Part shown: in pieces, positions 8,675-16,264 of the stretch | How positions within the stretch are numbered: position 1 is the stretch's first letter | Layout: each line of letters starts with the position of its first letter | Source: JAHEJB01 sp041748175 | GTDB lineage: Bacteria; Bacteroidota; Rhodothermia; Rhodothermales; Rubricoccaceae | Assembly (NCBI GenBank): GCA_041748175.1 | Contig: JBGTDU010000113.1 | Coordinates: 1-25,631 of the forward strand | Reading direction: 5' to 3' | DNA: 25,631 nucleotides | The notes under the pieces: generated by a model | What the model saw: the letters and a program-made list of their open reading frames with translations, nothing else | Told to the model about the DNA's origin: nothing | Database searches by the model: none | Position numbers and translations under genes: made by a program

Positions 8675-9525
8675 GCGGCGTTTTTTGCAAGAACCTCGGC
8701 GAGCATCTCGACCGTCTGGTCGGAGATGCCCATCGACGAAAATCCGCCGTCGTGGAAAAGCGTCTGCATCGTAACCATCCTCGAGAAGTCGCTCAGCAGC
8801 GTAACGACATAATCTGCACACGAAGCGGCGTCCGCATTGCCGAGCGGCGAAATCTGCTCGGCGAAATCGAAGAGGGCGTCGAAGCCGGTGATGCCGCCGC
8901 CGGCCGTAGTGCGCGTCGGGCTCTGGCTGACCGCGTTGATCCGGATGTCCCTTTTGCCCAACCGATAGCCGAAGGATCGCACGATGGACTCAAGTAAGGC
9001 CTTGGCGTCGCCCATCTCGCTGTACTTGCTAAAAGTGCGCTGCGCTCCGATGTAGCTGAGCGTGACGATAGAGCCGCCGTCAGCAATGGCCTTGGCTTCC
9101 ATCGCCGAGTGAACGGCGCGGTGCAAGGACACGGCGGAAATATCGAGCGTTTTGAGATACCAGTCGTAATTGAGGTCTTCGTAGGGTTTGCCTTTCCGCA
9201 CGTTGATTCCCATGCCGATCGAGTGGACCACGAAATCGACCGGGCCACCAAAATGGTCTTTGGCTGCTTCAAAAACCTGCGTGAGGTCCTGGTTGCTGGT
9301 CGCGTCTGCGTAGAGAATCGGGCTTCCGCCCGTTCGTTCTGCGAGACCATCCAATTGCCCAAAGCGCTTTGTGACGGGTGCGTTCGAGAGAACGAATCGA
9401 CCGCCCTCACGATGGATAGCCTCGGCGATATGCCATGCGAGTGAACTCTCGTCCAGCGCTCCGAAGACCACGCCGGTTTTGCCTCGGAGCATGTTGAGGC
9501 TGTCGGTTGAAGGAGTCGTTGCCAT
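8671..9525 (-). CDS. fabI: Enoyl-[acyl-carrier-protein] reductase FabI
   Basis: 284-residue short-chain dehydrogenase-type enzyme that performs the last reduction of each fatty-acid elongation cycle using NAD(P)H. The N-terminal cofactor fold (LRGKTGVVFGALDESSLAW) has the FabI-type loop, and the conserved Tyr/Tyr/Lys set has family spacing: Y158 (SYIGAQR), Y168 and K175 (KYSEMGDAKALLES). The C-terminal AGGGITGFDAL segment fits the substrate-binding loop. The ATG at 9525 is preferred over an in-frame one at 9600 because a strong terminator hairpin lies between them and the extra residues are not FabI-like. The stop overlaps the GTG of the M1 peptidase gene. This is the classical target of triclosan-type inhibitors. 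Confidence 0.95.
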   Translation of the reverse strand: MATTPSTDSLNMLRGKTGVVFGALDESSLAWHIAEAIHREGGRFVLSNAPVTKRFGQLDGLAERTGGSPILYADATSNQDLTQVFEAAKDHFGGPVDFVVHSIGMGINVRKGKPYEDLNYDWYLKTLDISAVSLHRAVHSAMEAKAIADGGSIVTLSYIGAQRTFSKYSEMGDAKALLESIVRSFGYRLGKRDIRINAVSQSPTRTTAGGGITGFDALFDFAEQISPLGNADAASCADYVVTLLSDFSRMVTMQTLFHDGGFSSMGISDQTVEMLAEVLAKNAA

Positions 9526-9536
9526 AAACACGGACC

Positions 9537-9570
9537 AAAAAAAGCGGGATGGCAATCTAGCCATCCCGCT
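9537..9570 (-). terminator. Rho-independent terminator after the response regulator, directly in front of fabI
   Basis: A perfect 11-bp stem (AGCGGGATGGC, 9543-9553, pairing with 9560-9570) with a 6-base loop. On the minus strand it is followed by a run of seven T. It lies 72 bases beyond the response-regulator stop and only 11 bases before the fabI ATG, so it either ends the regulator transcript or acts as an attenuator in the fabI leader. Confidence 0.85.
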
Positions 9571-9641
9571 GTCTTGAAGGAAACGGTCTTGCGACTCCAT
9601 GCCCCAGAACCGTCCCTCCTGGCGACTTGAACTGAAAAGAT

Positions 9642-10130
9642 CTACTCTTCGTGGCGCGGGCGGCTTATCCAGACGTTTTCGTATCCCGTTGCAGCACCGT
9701 CGCCTGAGGCAGCGAAACCGAACATTGTATCCAGTTTTTCCAAGAGACCCTTCTTGAATACGGGCTTGGCGAGATAGTCGTCAAATCCGGCGTCGATGCA
9801 ACGCTGTCGGTCGTCGGGATAGGCGTAGGCCGTCAGGGCGAGGGCCCGTACGCCGCTAAGATCGGCATCCGCCCGAATGGCCTGAATGGCTTCAATACCG
9901 CTCATGCCGTTGCAGAAATTGAGGTCCAGAATTGCCAGGTCAACCGGCTCAGTACGGAGCACCTCAATGGCCTCCTCTGCCGTCGAAGCGTTCAGCACAT
10001 CGTAGCGCTCACGCAGATAAAAATAGAGAAGACGCCGGTTTTCGGGGTAGTCGTCGGCGACAAGAATCACCGGCCGACGGGGTTCGACAGAGACCGAAGC
10101 ATTTGCGGAGGCGGAGGCGGAATTGCGCAT
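9642..10130 (-). CDS. Single-domain response regulator (CheY-like receiver)
   Basis: 162-residue protein with one receiver domain (about residues 20-137) and no DNA-binding or enzymatic output domain. The acidic pocket is D26/D27 (VADDYPEN), the phosphorylation site is D69 (LAILDLNF), the switch Thr is T100 (ALTAYAYP) and the conserved Lys is K122 (LAKPVFKKG). An 18-residue Ser/Ala-rich leader and a 25-residue Gly-containing tail extend beyond the domain. No histidine kinase is encoded nearby, so its partner is elsewhere. It probably acts by protein-protein contact, in a phosphorelay, or on motility or development. Its transcript should end at the terminator in front of fabI. Confidence 0.9.
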   Translation of the reverse strand: MRNSASASANASVSVEPRRPVILVADDYPENRRLLYFYLRERYDVLNASTAEEAIEVLRTEPVDLAILDLNFCNGMSGIEAIQAIRADADLSGVRALALTAYAYPDDRQRCIDAGFDDYLAKPVFKKGLLEKLDTMFGFAASGDGAATGYENVWISRPRHEE

Positions 10131-10286
10131 CGACGAACGAGTGGTTTTAGAAACGATGGAGCTTGGCGGTGGAGTAGTTACGCCAAAGAAGAAGGTCGCC
10201 AGACGCTTTCACGTTCAATTGGTGAGGTCGTCGCCTGTATCGGCCCGTCCGGTGAGGTATTAAGGATGTGATCGCAAAGAAATTGT

Positions 10287-11177
10287 TCATCTCTCTGTTT
10301 GGTCGCGTTTTTCTACCACACCCGGCCGCCTATGGACGAGGGCATCGCCGTAGGAACGCGACAGTGGTGCCACCTTTTCATGCATCGCTCGGTACAATCG
10401 TGGCGTACACGCCAGAATACCGCCCTCGAACACAGCGTTGCTGCCTTCAGGAAGACCGGAAACGCGCCCCCCTCCGGCCTGCACGAGCGCGAACCCGGCA
10501 GCCATATCCCACGGTGCCAGTCCTGCTTCAAAAAACCCATCGAAGCGCCCACAGGCCACCCAGGCCAGATCGACCGACGCTGCGCCATGCCTGCGGATTC
10601 CTCGCGTTGCGCGCATGATCGGTTCGAGAGCCTGCAAGTAGGCATCCGCGAAATCGTACGTGCGAAACGGAAAGCCCGTAGCGATGAGCGCACTGCCCAG
10701 CTCCGCGGTATTAGAAACACGAGCGGGCCTTCCGTTTTTTGTTAGGCCTTGGCCCGATTCCGCAGCGAACAGTTCATTGTGCGGCACGTCATACACAACC
10801 CCGACCACCATTTTTGCGCCGTCTTGCAACGCAATCGAAACCGCGTAAGGAGGTACGCAATGGATGAAATTGGTCGTACCGTCCAGCGGGTCCACGATCC
10901 AGCGTCGGCCTGAAGTTTCGGGCGGAATGTTCTCGGTTGCCGTCTCTTCGCCGAGGATCTCGTCGTCTGGAAAGACCTCCAGAATGTGGGCTGAGATGAT
11001 TCGTTCGGCTTCCTCATCAACAAACGTGACAAGATCGTGCAAGCCTTTATCTCGGATGGCTGAGCCTTCTACTCTACCGGCGTGGCGCAGAATGAATGCT
11101 CCGGCCATGCGCGCGGCCTCTTTCGCAACGACAAGCTCGCGAGCATACGGAGTCGTGATAATCGGAGGGCCGGGCAT
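10287..11177 (-). CDS. Inositol-monophosphatase family phosphatase
   Basis: 296-residue Mg2+-dependent phosphatase. Metal-site motifs are complete: KGLHDLVTFVD at 44-54, GEE at 76-78, DPLDGTTNF at 96-104 and the late APWDMAAG with D224. The family acts on inositol monophosphate, but bacterial members also handle other sugar phosphates, histidinol phosphate or PAP; sequence alone does not decide. The C-terminal 20 residues (after HEKVAPLSRSYG) are charged and not conserved. The gene is divergent from the lipoprotein gene that starts at 11243, and 156 bases separate its stop from the response-regulator start. The ATG at 11177 fits the usual N-terminal helix well. Confidence 0.9.
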   Translation of the reverse strand: MPGPPIITTPYARELVVAKEAARMAGAFILRHAGRVEGSAIRDKGLHDLVTFVDEEAERIISAHILEVFPDDEILGEETATENIPPETSGRRWIVDPLDGTTNFIHCVPPYAVSIALQDGAKMVVGVVYDVPHNELFAAESGQGLTKNGRPARVSNTAELGSALIATGFPFRTYDFADAYLQALEPIMRATRGIRRHGAASVDLAWVACGRFDGFFEAGLAPWDMAAGFALVQAGGGRVSGLPEGSNAVFEGGILACTPRLYRAMHEKVAPLSRSYGDALVHRRPGVVEKRDQTER

Positions 11178-11242
11178 ACCGCGAAGATAGATGAGGACGG
11201 GTGGCAGTAGTTTTGAGCACGTCTGCTCTGGCTTCTGCTTCC

Positions 11243-11983
11243 ATGCGCTTCATACTTTTCCTGTTCGTGCTTGCTGTCGTGGGATGCGGGGATGGGGTCG
11301 CTCCGATCCCCGCCGACGCCGTCGCGGACGATGCTTTTGAGACACTTTCCAGTCTCTCGCTTGGCGACGTTGATGACTCCTACGCCCGGCTTAACGGATT
11401 TGCCTTTACCGCAAAGTTCAGCTTAGAGGAGATTGATGGCTTCGGTCGCGTGACTTCTTCGACTTCCCGAACCGTTCGGCGCACACCCGCAGGAAACGCC
11501 GTCGGGGAGACGGTTCTCGAAGCCGACTCTTTTGCCACGCTCTCAAACCCGGAGTCCTTCGAAGGGCCGCTTCGCCCCAAGAATCCGCTCCTTGCGATTC
11601 TTTCTGATGAGCCTGCCTATGTCAGCGCCCGAACGCGCGATCGGTACACGTATCAGGCTCGTCCCGACACGACGATGGACAACGAGCGACTTCGCGTCGT
11701 CCAGGCCACGTTACTTCCGGAATCCGTTGACGAACAGCCTGTCAGGTACGCGCGCTACTACATCGGTCGCGGCAACAAAATCGTGGGCGTCGACGCGTTG
11801 AGGATCACCTCTTCGGCCTTGTTCTCCGAGACCAGCCACGCGAAAGTCTGGCTTCAGCATTTTCCGGATGGCACACTGCTGCCGCACACAGCCGTTTCCG
11901 AAACAACGATCCTTTCGCCCGGCAAATCCCCAAGGCACTTGCGGCTGACACATGAAATCCGAGACATCAGCTCTGTTGAGTGA
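11243..11983 (+). CDS. Lipoprotein of unknown function
   Basis: 246 residues from the ATG at 11243; a GTG at 11201 is in frame but would place 14 extra residues before the signal. The N terminus is a lipoprotein signal with lipobox (LFVLAVVGCGDG). The mature part has alternating charged and hydrophobic strands (FAFTAKFSLEEIDGFGRV, later VWLQHFPDGTLLPHTAVSE), suggesting a mainly beta fold, perhaps of the LolA/LppX type, although I cannot assign it to a family. It lies 10 bases upstream of birA and probably heads the birA-coaX transcription unit. No role is proposed. Confidence 0.7.
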   Translation: MRFILFLFVLAVVGCGDGVAPIPADAVADDAFETLSSLSLGDVDDSYARLNGFAFTAKFSLEEIDGFGRVTSSTSRTVRRTPAGNAVGETVLEADSFATLSNPESFEGPLRPKNPLLAILSDEPAYVSARTRDRYTYQARPDTTMDNERLRVVQATLLPESVDEQPVRYARYYIGRGNKIVGVDALRITSSALFSETSHAKVWLQHFPDGTLLPHTAVSETTILSPGKSPRHLRLTHEIRDISSVE

Positions 11984-11993
11984 GCGGCAAACC

Positions 11994-12803
11994 ATGGAGG
12001 ATGTCGTGTCCGAACTGCCCACGTTGCTGAAAGCGCATCGATTTGGGCGAGAAATTCGTTGGCACGCCTCTATCGGCTCGACCAATGCCGACGCGATGTC
12101 GTGGGCTTTGGACGATGCACCGGAGGGCGCTCTCGTTGGAACCGACCATCAGACGGCCGGGCGCGGTCGCCACGGCAGGGCGTGGAATGACTCTCCGGGG
12201 CACAACCTCCTCTTTTCGATTGTCCTTCGACCGGCTTTTAACCCTACTCTCTGGGGTCTGATTCCGCTCGCGGCGGGCCTCGCGGTGGCCGAGGCCATTG
12301 AGCAGCAGACCAGCCTGACATCCGCTCTGAAATGGCCAAATGATATACTGCTTTCAAACCGGAAATTGTGTGGAGTGTTGCTGGAAGGCCATGTCCAGGC
12401 AAATCCCAACGGCGTGCGCAGACTCGTGCTCGGAATTGGCTTGAACGTAAACCAGGTAGACTTCCCGGCGGAAGTTGCCCATGGAGCAACATCGCTCGCG
12501 CTTGAATTGGGACGCATTGTGCCTCGACTTCCTCTCCTCGCTGAACTCCTCTTGCGGCTCGAAGAGCGGTACGAAAGTATCGAGGCAGACGGGGGCCTCG
12601 CCGTCCGCGCAGGATTTCAAACGAGAATGGCCGGAATCGGAAAATCCGCGACGGTGACCATTCCGGTTTCAGGGAAATTGAAAACAGGGATCATTTCCGG
12701 CGTCGCCGTCAGCGGAGCGCTTCGCTTCGTCACGTCACGTGGCGAAGAGCAACTCCACGCTGGGGAGGTCTCGTTTCAGCACTCTCCTTCTTTTCGAGGC
12801 TGA
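11994..12803 (+). CDS. birA: Biotin--[acetyl-CoA-carboxylase] ligase (class I BirA)
   Basis: About 269 residues. It makes biotinyl-AMP and attaches biotin to the carrier domain of acetyl-CoA carboxylase, the entry step of fatty-acid synthesis. The biotin/ATP loop TAGRGRHGRAWNDSPGHNL and the active-site KWPND are present. A class I enzyme is indicated because there is no N-terminal helix-turn-helix, so it should not act as a repressor. A C-terminal SH3-like domain (KSATVTIPVSGKLKTGIISG onwards) is complete. I chose the ATG at 11994, just after the lipoprotein stop; an ATG at 11952 overlaps that gene and is possible. The next gene, coaX, begins 27 bases after the stop, a common pairing in Bacteroidota. 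Confidence 0.92.
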   Translation: MEDVVSELPTLLKAHRFGREIRWHASIGSTNADAMSWALDDAPEGALVGTDHQTAGRGRHGRAWNDSPGHNLLFSIVLRPAFNPTLWGLIPLAAGLAVAEAIEQQTSLTSALKWPNDILLSNRKLCGVLLEGHVQANPNGVRRLVLGIGLNVNQVDFPAEVAHGATSLALELGRIVPRLPLLAELLLRLEERYESIEADGGLAVRAGFQTRMAGIGKSATVTIPVSGKLKTGIISGVAVSGALRFVTSRGEEQLHAGEVSFQHSPSFRG

Positions 12804-12829
12804 TCGCGCCTCAATCCGTCAACGCTTCG

Positions 12830-13576
12830 TTGTTTCTCGCCATCGACATAGGGAATTCGTCCATCAAGGTTGGCCTTCATGACGGTAGGTCTTGGACGCA
12901 CATCGATCGCCACAATTCGGAGCTCGGGATGATCGCCGACCAACTCCGCGCCCTACTCGGCTCGTCCTCCATTGATAGTGCCGGAATCTCGTCCGTCGTT
13001 CCTCAATTGAAAGACGAGGCCATTGCGACGCTCAGCGAGCAGTTTGGCATCGTTCCGCGACTCATCAATGTAGCAGGGCAGCTTCCCTTCGAACTTGCCT
13101 ACGAGACGCCTGAAACGCTCGGAGAGGATCGCCTGGCGGCAGCGGCTGGGGGATGGATTCGGCACGGCCGCGATAGAAAGCGAGCGGTGGTAGTCCTGGA
13201 TGCTGGAACTGCCGTCACCACGGAAGTCATCACATCGGCTGGCGTGTACGTGGGCGGAGCGATCGCTCCAGGACCCGATGCGCTGCGACGAAGCCTCTCG
13301 GTCGATACGGCGCAACTCCCAGAGATTCCCTGGCCCGAAACGCCCTATGCCATTGGCTCGTCCACAGGCAGAGCCATTGAGGCGGGGCTCTCCGTGATGT
13401 TTCTGGAGGGCGTGCGTGGACTTCTTGCGCGGACCATCGACGAGCTCGGCGAGCAGCCCATCGTCGTGGCCACGGGAGGCTGGGCCGAATGGATCCACGA
13501 CCACGTGGACCGAATTGATAGCGTTGAGCCAGACCTGGTGCTTGAGGGAATCCGTCTGCTGACGACTAGCCTCTGA
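12830..13576 (+). CDS. coaX: Type III pantothenate kinase CoaX
   Basis: 248-residue kinase that phosphorylates pantothenate in the first step of coenzyme A synthesis. Type III members are insensitive to CoA feedback and need a monovalent cation. Motifs are complete: DIGNSSIKVGL at 6-16, GEDRLAAAAG at 98-107, VLDAGTAVTTEVI at 122-134 and GGAIAPGPDALRRSL at 142-156. The start is a TTG at 12830, the only suitable start codon before the conserved FLAIDIGN; no ATG or GTG is in frame after the birA stop. Its end overlaps the end of the converging udk gene by 11 bases. Function is assigned with high confidence. Confidence 0.94.
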   Translation: MFLAIDIGNSSIKVGLHDGRSWTHIDRHNSELGMIADQLRALLGSSSIDSAGISSVVPQLKDEAIATLSEQFGIVPRLINVAGQLPFELAYETPETLGEDRLAAAAGGWIRHGRDRKRAVVVLDAGTAVTTEVITSAGVYVGGAIAPGPDALRRSLSVDTAQLPEIPWPETPYAIGSSTGRAIEAGLSVMFLEGVRGLLARTIDELGEQPIVVATGGWAEWIHDHVDRIDSVEPDLVLEGIRLLTTSL

Positions 13577-14195
13577 TCTGCTCGGCCACCAACAATGACT
13601 CTACACGAGCGAGCACCATGTCGATGGCCACTTGATTATTCCCGCCGCGCGGGATGATCACGTCGGCGTGCACTTTTGAAGGCTCGACGAACTCGAGATG
13701 CATCGGGCGAACGGATCGCTGGTACTGTGCCAACACCGACTCGAGCGTGCGGCCTCGTTCGTTGATGTCGCGCTGTATGCGGCGCATGAGGCGGACGTCG
13801 GCGGCAGTATCCACGTAGAGCTTGATGTCCATCCGCTCCCGGAGGGCGGGCTCGGCAAGGACGAGAATGCCTTCAACGATGACAACGGCACGCGGCTCGA
13901 TTCGGATTGTCTCCTGCGGCCGCAGATGGTTGGCGTAGTCGTACGTGGGCTTCTCGATAGCTGCGCCGCCGATGAGCGCATCGAGGTGCGCAACCATGAG
14001 CTCGGTTTCGAGAGCTTTCGGATGGTCGAAGTTGAATTGCGTCCGCTGTTCCAGCGGCAGATGCGCCAGGTCCTGGTAGTACACGTCGTGTTCGAGGAGA
14101 GCGATGGCCTCCGGGCCAAACCGCTCCATAATCTTTCGCCGGACGGTCGTCTTGCCCGAGCCCGAGCCGCCAGCGAGTCCAATAACAACGGACAT
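13566..14195 (-). CDS. udk: Uridine kinase
   Basis: 209-residue P-loop kinase that phosphorylates uridine and cytidine to the monophosphates in pyrimidine salvage. The Walker A loop GLAGGSGSGKTT is at the N terminus. The substrate-site segments HDVYYQDLAHLP and FDHPKALE, the YDYANH motif, and the lid region MRRIQRDINERGRT, followed later by PRGGNN, are all in family order and length. The ATG at 14195 is used; an upstream extension to 14303 runs into the YaaA gene. The gene is nine bases downstream of that gene and probably co-transcribed with it. Confidence 0.94.
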   Translation of the reverse strand: MSVVIGLAGGSGSGKTTVRRKIMERFGPEAIALLEHDVYYQDLAHLPLEQRTQFNFDHPKALETELMVAHLDALIGGAAIEKPTYDYANHLRPQETIRIEPRAVVIVEGILVLAEPALRERMDIKLYVDTAADVRLMRRIQRDINERGRTLESVLAQYQRSVRPMHLEFVEPSKVHADVIIPRGGNNQVAIDMVLARVESLLVAEQIRG

Positions 14196-14203
14196 TGTAG
14201 CCT

Positions 14204-15112
14204 CTATTCCTCTGCGTTTTCCAACTCCGCTTCTCGGCGAGCGCGTCGTTCGGCTTCCACTTCGGCCTTCGCCGCTCGGCGCGTAGCCCTGCGACTCTCC
14301 CATCCCATCCGCGAAACCATAACAATCGTCCCCCCCTTCTCATCCAACTCAGAGGCCTCGTGGTCCATCTCGAACCCTCCTTCGGCCTCCCAGTCATACA
14401 GAGCCTCGGCTGTTTCGGCCATCGCGGTGACAAGGAAGCCGATGAGACTGCCCCGCAGTTCGTCTATTCCTTGTGTTACTGCCCTCAAGCCGTTCTTTTC
14501 TTCAAGGAAGAAACTGACGCGGTACATCTGCGCATACGACTTGTCATCCTCCCAGACATCCTCGTCGGCGCTGGGCAAGAGGTTCCATACGACGTGGTCT
14601 GCGAGCAGCTGGTTAAGGATGGGCGAGAGGAATGGACGCCAGTAGCGTGAAACCTTGCCCAAGCCTTCCACGGCCGCATCAATTTTCAGCTTGTGCAACG
14701 GGATGAGGTCGTCGGGACGTAGCAGCCCAAACATCCCCGAAACCATGATTCCGTTCTCAAGAAGGCGGCGTTGGGCGCCGGTAGGCAACTCCTCAAAACG
14801 CGTCGATTGATACACCACGCCGGGGCCAAACCTTTCAACCGCCGCCATAAGTGGGCTATCGAAGATGGAGCGGTTGGATTCGATGGCCTCCTCCAGCGCC
14901 TTCCCACTAAGCCCGTAGAGGGTTTCCATCTTTTTTCCGGATTCGGTCTGCGCGTGCACAGCATTGATTAACGCTCGCCGTTCGGCATTCAACGCGTTGA
15001 AGTAATTGAACGTGTTCGACGAACGGTAATCGAACATATCCGGCCCAAACGGATTACCACCGGGCTGCTGGCCCTCGGACGAAGGCATCAGGATCGAGAA
15101 CCGCATCGACAT
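14204..15112 (-). CDS. YaaA-family peroxide-stress protein (DUF328/UPF0246), with charged C-terminal extension
   Basis: 302 residues. The family, known from E. coli YaaA, lowers free iron during hydrogen peroxide stress and can bind DNA. The opening MRFSILMPSSEG, the YLxxR-like region YQSTRFEELPTGAQRRLLENG, and above all SGMFGLLRPDDLIPLHKLKI match the family. The final 40 residues (after VSRMGWESRR) are an Arg/Glu/Ala-rich stretch likely to form a coiled coil and exceed the usual length of about 255. The start could also be the second Met, two codons later. Its neighbour upstream is a YtxH stress-type protein, which supports a stress role, though only by association. Confidence 0.85.
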   Translation of the reverse strand: MSMRFSILMPSSEGQQPGGNPFGPDMFDYRSSNTFNYFNALNAERRALINAVHAQTESGKKMETLYGLSGKALEEAIESNRSIFDSPLMAAVERFGPGVVYQSTRFEELPTGAQRRLLENGIMVSGMFGLLRPDDLIPLHKLKIDAAVEGLGKVSRYWRPFLSPILNQLLADHVVWNLLPSADEDVWEDDKSYAQMYRVSFFLEEKNGLRAVTQGIDELRGSLIGFLVTAMAETAEALYDWEAEGGFEMDHEASELDEKGGTIVMVSRMGWESRRATRRAAKAEVEAERRARREAELENAEE

Positions 15113-15186
15113 GGGCGAGGCAGTCAGGTTGAGTGGGAAGGCAGCTACTTGTCCCGCGCACTGCTTTGACGCCGGACTCCTGCCTG

Positions 15187-15522
15187 TTAGGAGGCCCGGC
15201 GAAGAGGGCGTTCGCCGCCGCGCCGCTGACGGGCCTCCGTCATCAGGGCTTCAGCCTCACCGAGAATCTGCTCAGCCTGCTCGCGGGCATCGGCGACCAC
15301 CGCATCTGCCTTTTCGCGTGCATTGCTGGCTACGCTTTCCGACCCGATCTCGCCGAGGAGGTCAGACACTTGCTTGCCCAGATGGTCAATCAGGTACCGG
15401 GCGCGCTGGCGCATCTGCCTACCTTTGTCGGGCGCGAGCATGAGCCCTAGCCCAAATCCGATGGCTCCACCTAAGAGGATGCCTCCAAGCGAGGCACGAA
15501 CGACGCTACTACGTTGACTCAT
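15187..15522 (-). CDS. YtxH-domain small membrane protein
   Basis: 111 residues. The N-terminal hydrophobic Gly-rich segment (GGILLGGAIGFGLGLMLAP, then DKGRQMRQR) is the hallmark of YtxH/general-stress proteins: one membrane helix followed by a charged helix. Residues 45-105 form a long amphipathic helix (LGKQVSDLLGEIG, then REQAEQILGEAEALMTEARQ), a probable coiled coil. Function in the family is poorly known; expression is often stress-induced. The gene lies 74 bases upstream of the YaaA-family gene on the same strand. Confidence 0.82.
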   Translation of the reverse strand: MSQRSSVVRASLGGILLGGAIGFGLGLMLAPDKGRQMRQRARYLIDHLGKQVSDLLGEIGSESVASNAREKADAVVADAREQAEQILGEAEALMTEARQRRGGERPLRRAS

Positions 15523-15602
15523 GGCTGTATAGGCTTCGATTTTTGATTGACGTTCTCAACGCTGGAGTATCAGCGGGAACACGGAAAGGTCAACCGAACG
15601 TG

Positions 15603-15643
15603 AACAAAAGGAGCTGCGCCCGGAAAACAGACGCAGCGACTCC
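15603..15643 (-). terminator. Probable terminator of the small ribosomal protein gene
   Basis: On the minus strand, GGAGTCGCTGCG (15632-15643) pairs with CGCAGCTCC (15610-15618) as a 6-bp plus 3-bp stem with a 3-base bulge. It is followed by TTTTGTT and lies 43 bases beyond the stop of the 31-residue gene. The bulge makes this a moderate call. Confidence 0.45.
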
Positions 15644-15686
15644 AACACTCGAATAGGCTGAAAGGCTACGCAATCAGCGCTGCCGA

Positions 15687-15782
15687 CTACCGGTTCTTCT
15701 TCTTGTGGCGGTTCTTCCGAAGCCGCTTCTTCCGCTTGTGCGTCGCGATTTTATGGCGCTTGCGCTTGCGTCCGCAGGGCAT
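15687..15782 (-). CDS. 31-residue basic ribosomal protein, AURKAIP1/COX24 (mS38-like) family
   Basis: A 31-codon gene, too short for ordinary gene callers. The product starts MPCGRKRKRHKIATHKRKK and ends NRHKKKNR; about two thirds of residues are Lys, Arg or His. It matches the very short proteins of Bacteroidota annotated as AURKAIP1/COX24 domain-containing, related to the mitochondrial small-subunit protein mS38 and presumed to sit on the ribosome. Start ATG at 15782 and stop TAG at 15687-15689 are unambiguous. It has its own probable terminator and a long gene-free stretch upstream, so it is likely transcribed alone. Because only one frame gives this conserved pattern, the call is confident despite the length. 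Confidence 0.88.
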   Translation of the reverse strand: MPCGRKRKRHKIATHKRKKRLRKNRHKKKNR

Positions 15783-16164
15783 AGTGAGTTTGGATTCGTC
15801 GAAAAAGGGGATCGCTCAAGCGCGATCAGTACGGCCTTCAAGATACGGTTTGCCGTTTTGGGGAACCAGTCATGCCTATTCAAATGAACCCCCTTCACAC
15901 ATTAAGCGCCATCCAGAACCGCTCCTTGGGATTGGTCGCGTCCTCTCCGGCAACTTTTCACAACCGCCCAGTATGCCTGGTCGAGTACAGGTCTGTACAG
16001 CGAATTGCACACCACTTCGGCTCGACGGGCCCATCAGCGCCGCCGAGCGCCGCGAACGTCCTGTGGCACAACCTTTGGTAGTGACCAATTCAGAGACTGG
16101 AATACCTCCTATTTGATCTCCAAGAGTACTCCGTGCAGCATGGCCTAGAGCCTGCCAGCACAGT
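15783..16164. other. Gene-free stretch of unknown content
   Basis: No recognisable protein is encoded here on either strand; open frames of up to about 130 codons are rich in Pro, Arg and Ser and look like chance. It must hold the promoter of the 31-residue ribosomal gene (minus). I tested it by eye for tRNA, SRP RNA and RNase P RNA signatures and found none. A 14-base palindrome (GTACAG, 2 bases, CTGTAC) at 15985-15998 and a hairpin at 16020-16048 (9-bp stem with one mismatch) are present but could be chance. A terminator on the plus strand closes the stretch. Confidence 0.5.
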
Positions 16165-16207
16165 CGGGCGGACACGTTTGGGTGAGCGTGTCCGCCCGGC
16201 GTTTTTT
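16165..16207 (+). terminator. Strong rho-independent terminator, plus strand, without an obvious gene before it
   Basis: A perfect 12-bp GC-rich stem (CGGGCGGACACG, 16165-16176, with 16187-16198) and a 10-base loop, followed by GCGTTTTTT. On the minus strand no T run follows, so it works for rightward transcription. No plus-strand gene precedes it within this stretch. Confidence 0.85.
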
Positions 16208-16264
16208 ATGCCCTTGCCGGATGACGTGGCACGCGTATCATGATGGACCGCTGAATCGTCGGCC

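Noticed and set aside
13698..14645. Open frame of 315 codons on the plus strand, antisense to udk and the YaaA-family gene
   Set aside because: Composition is that of an antisense shadow, and both minus-strand genes have complete family motifs.
15985..15998. Palindrome GTACAG-GT-CTGTAC as a second LexA site
   Set aside because: Arms of six bases are expected several times by chance in a window of this size, the spacing differs from the dyad before lexA, and no SOS gene is adjacent.
15783..16164. SRP RNA, RNase P RNA or tRNA in the gene-free stretch
   Set aside because: The invariant motifs of these RNAs were not seen on either strand.
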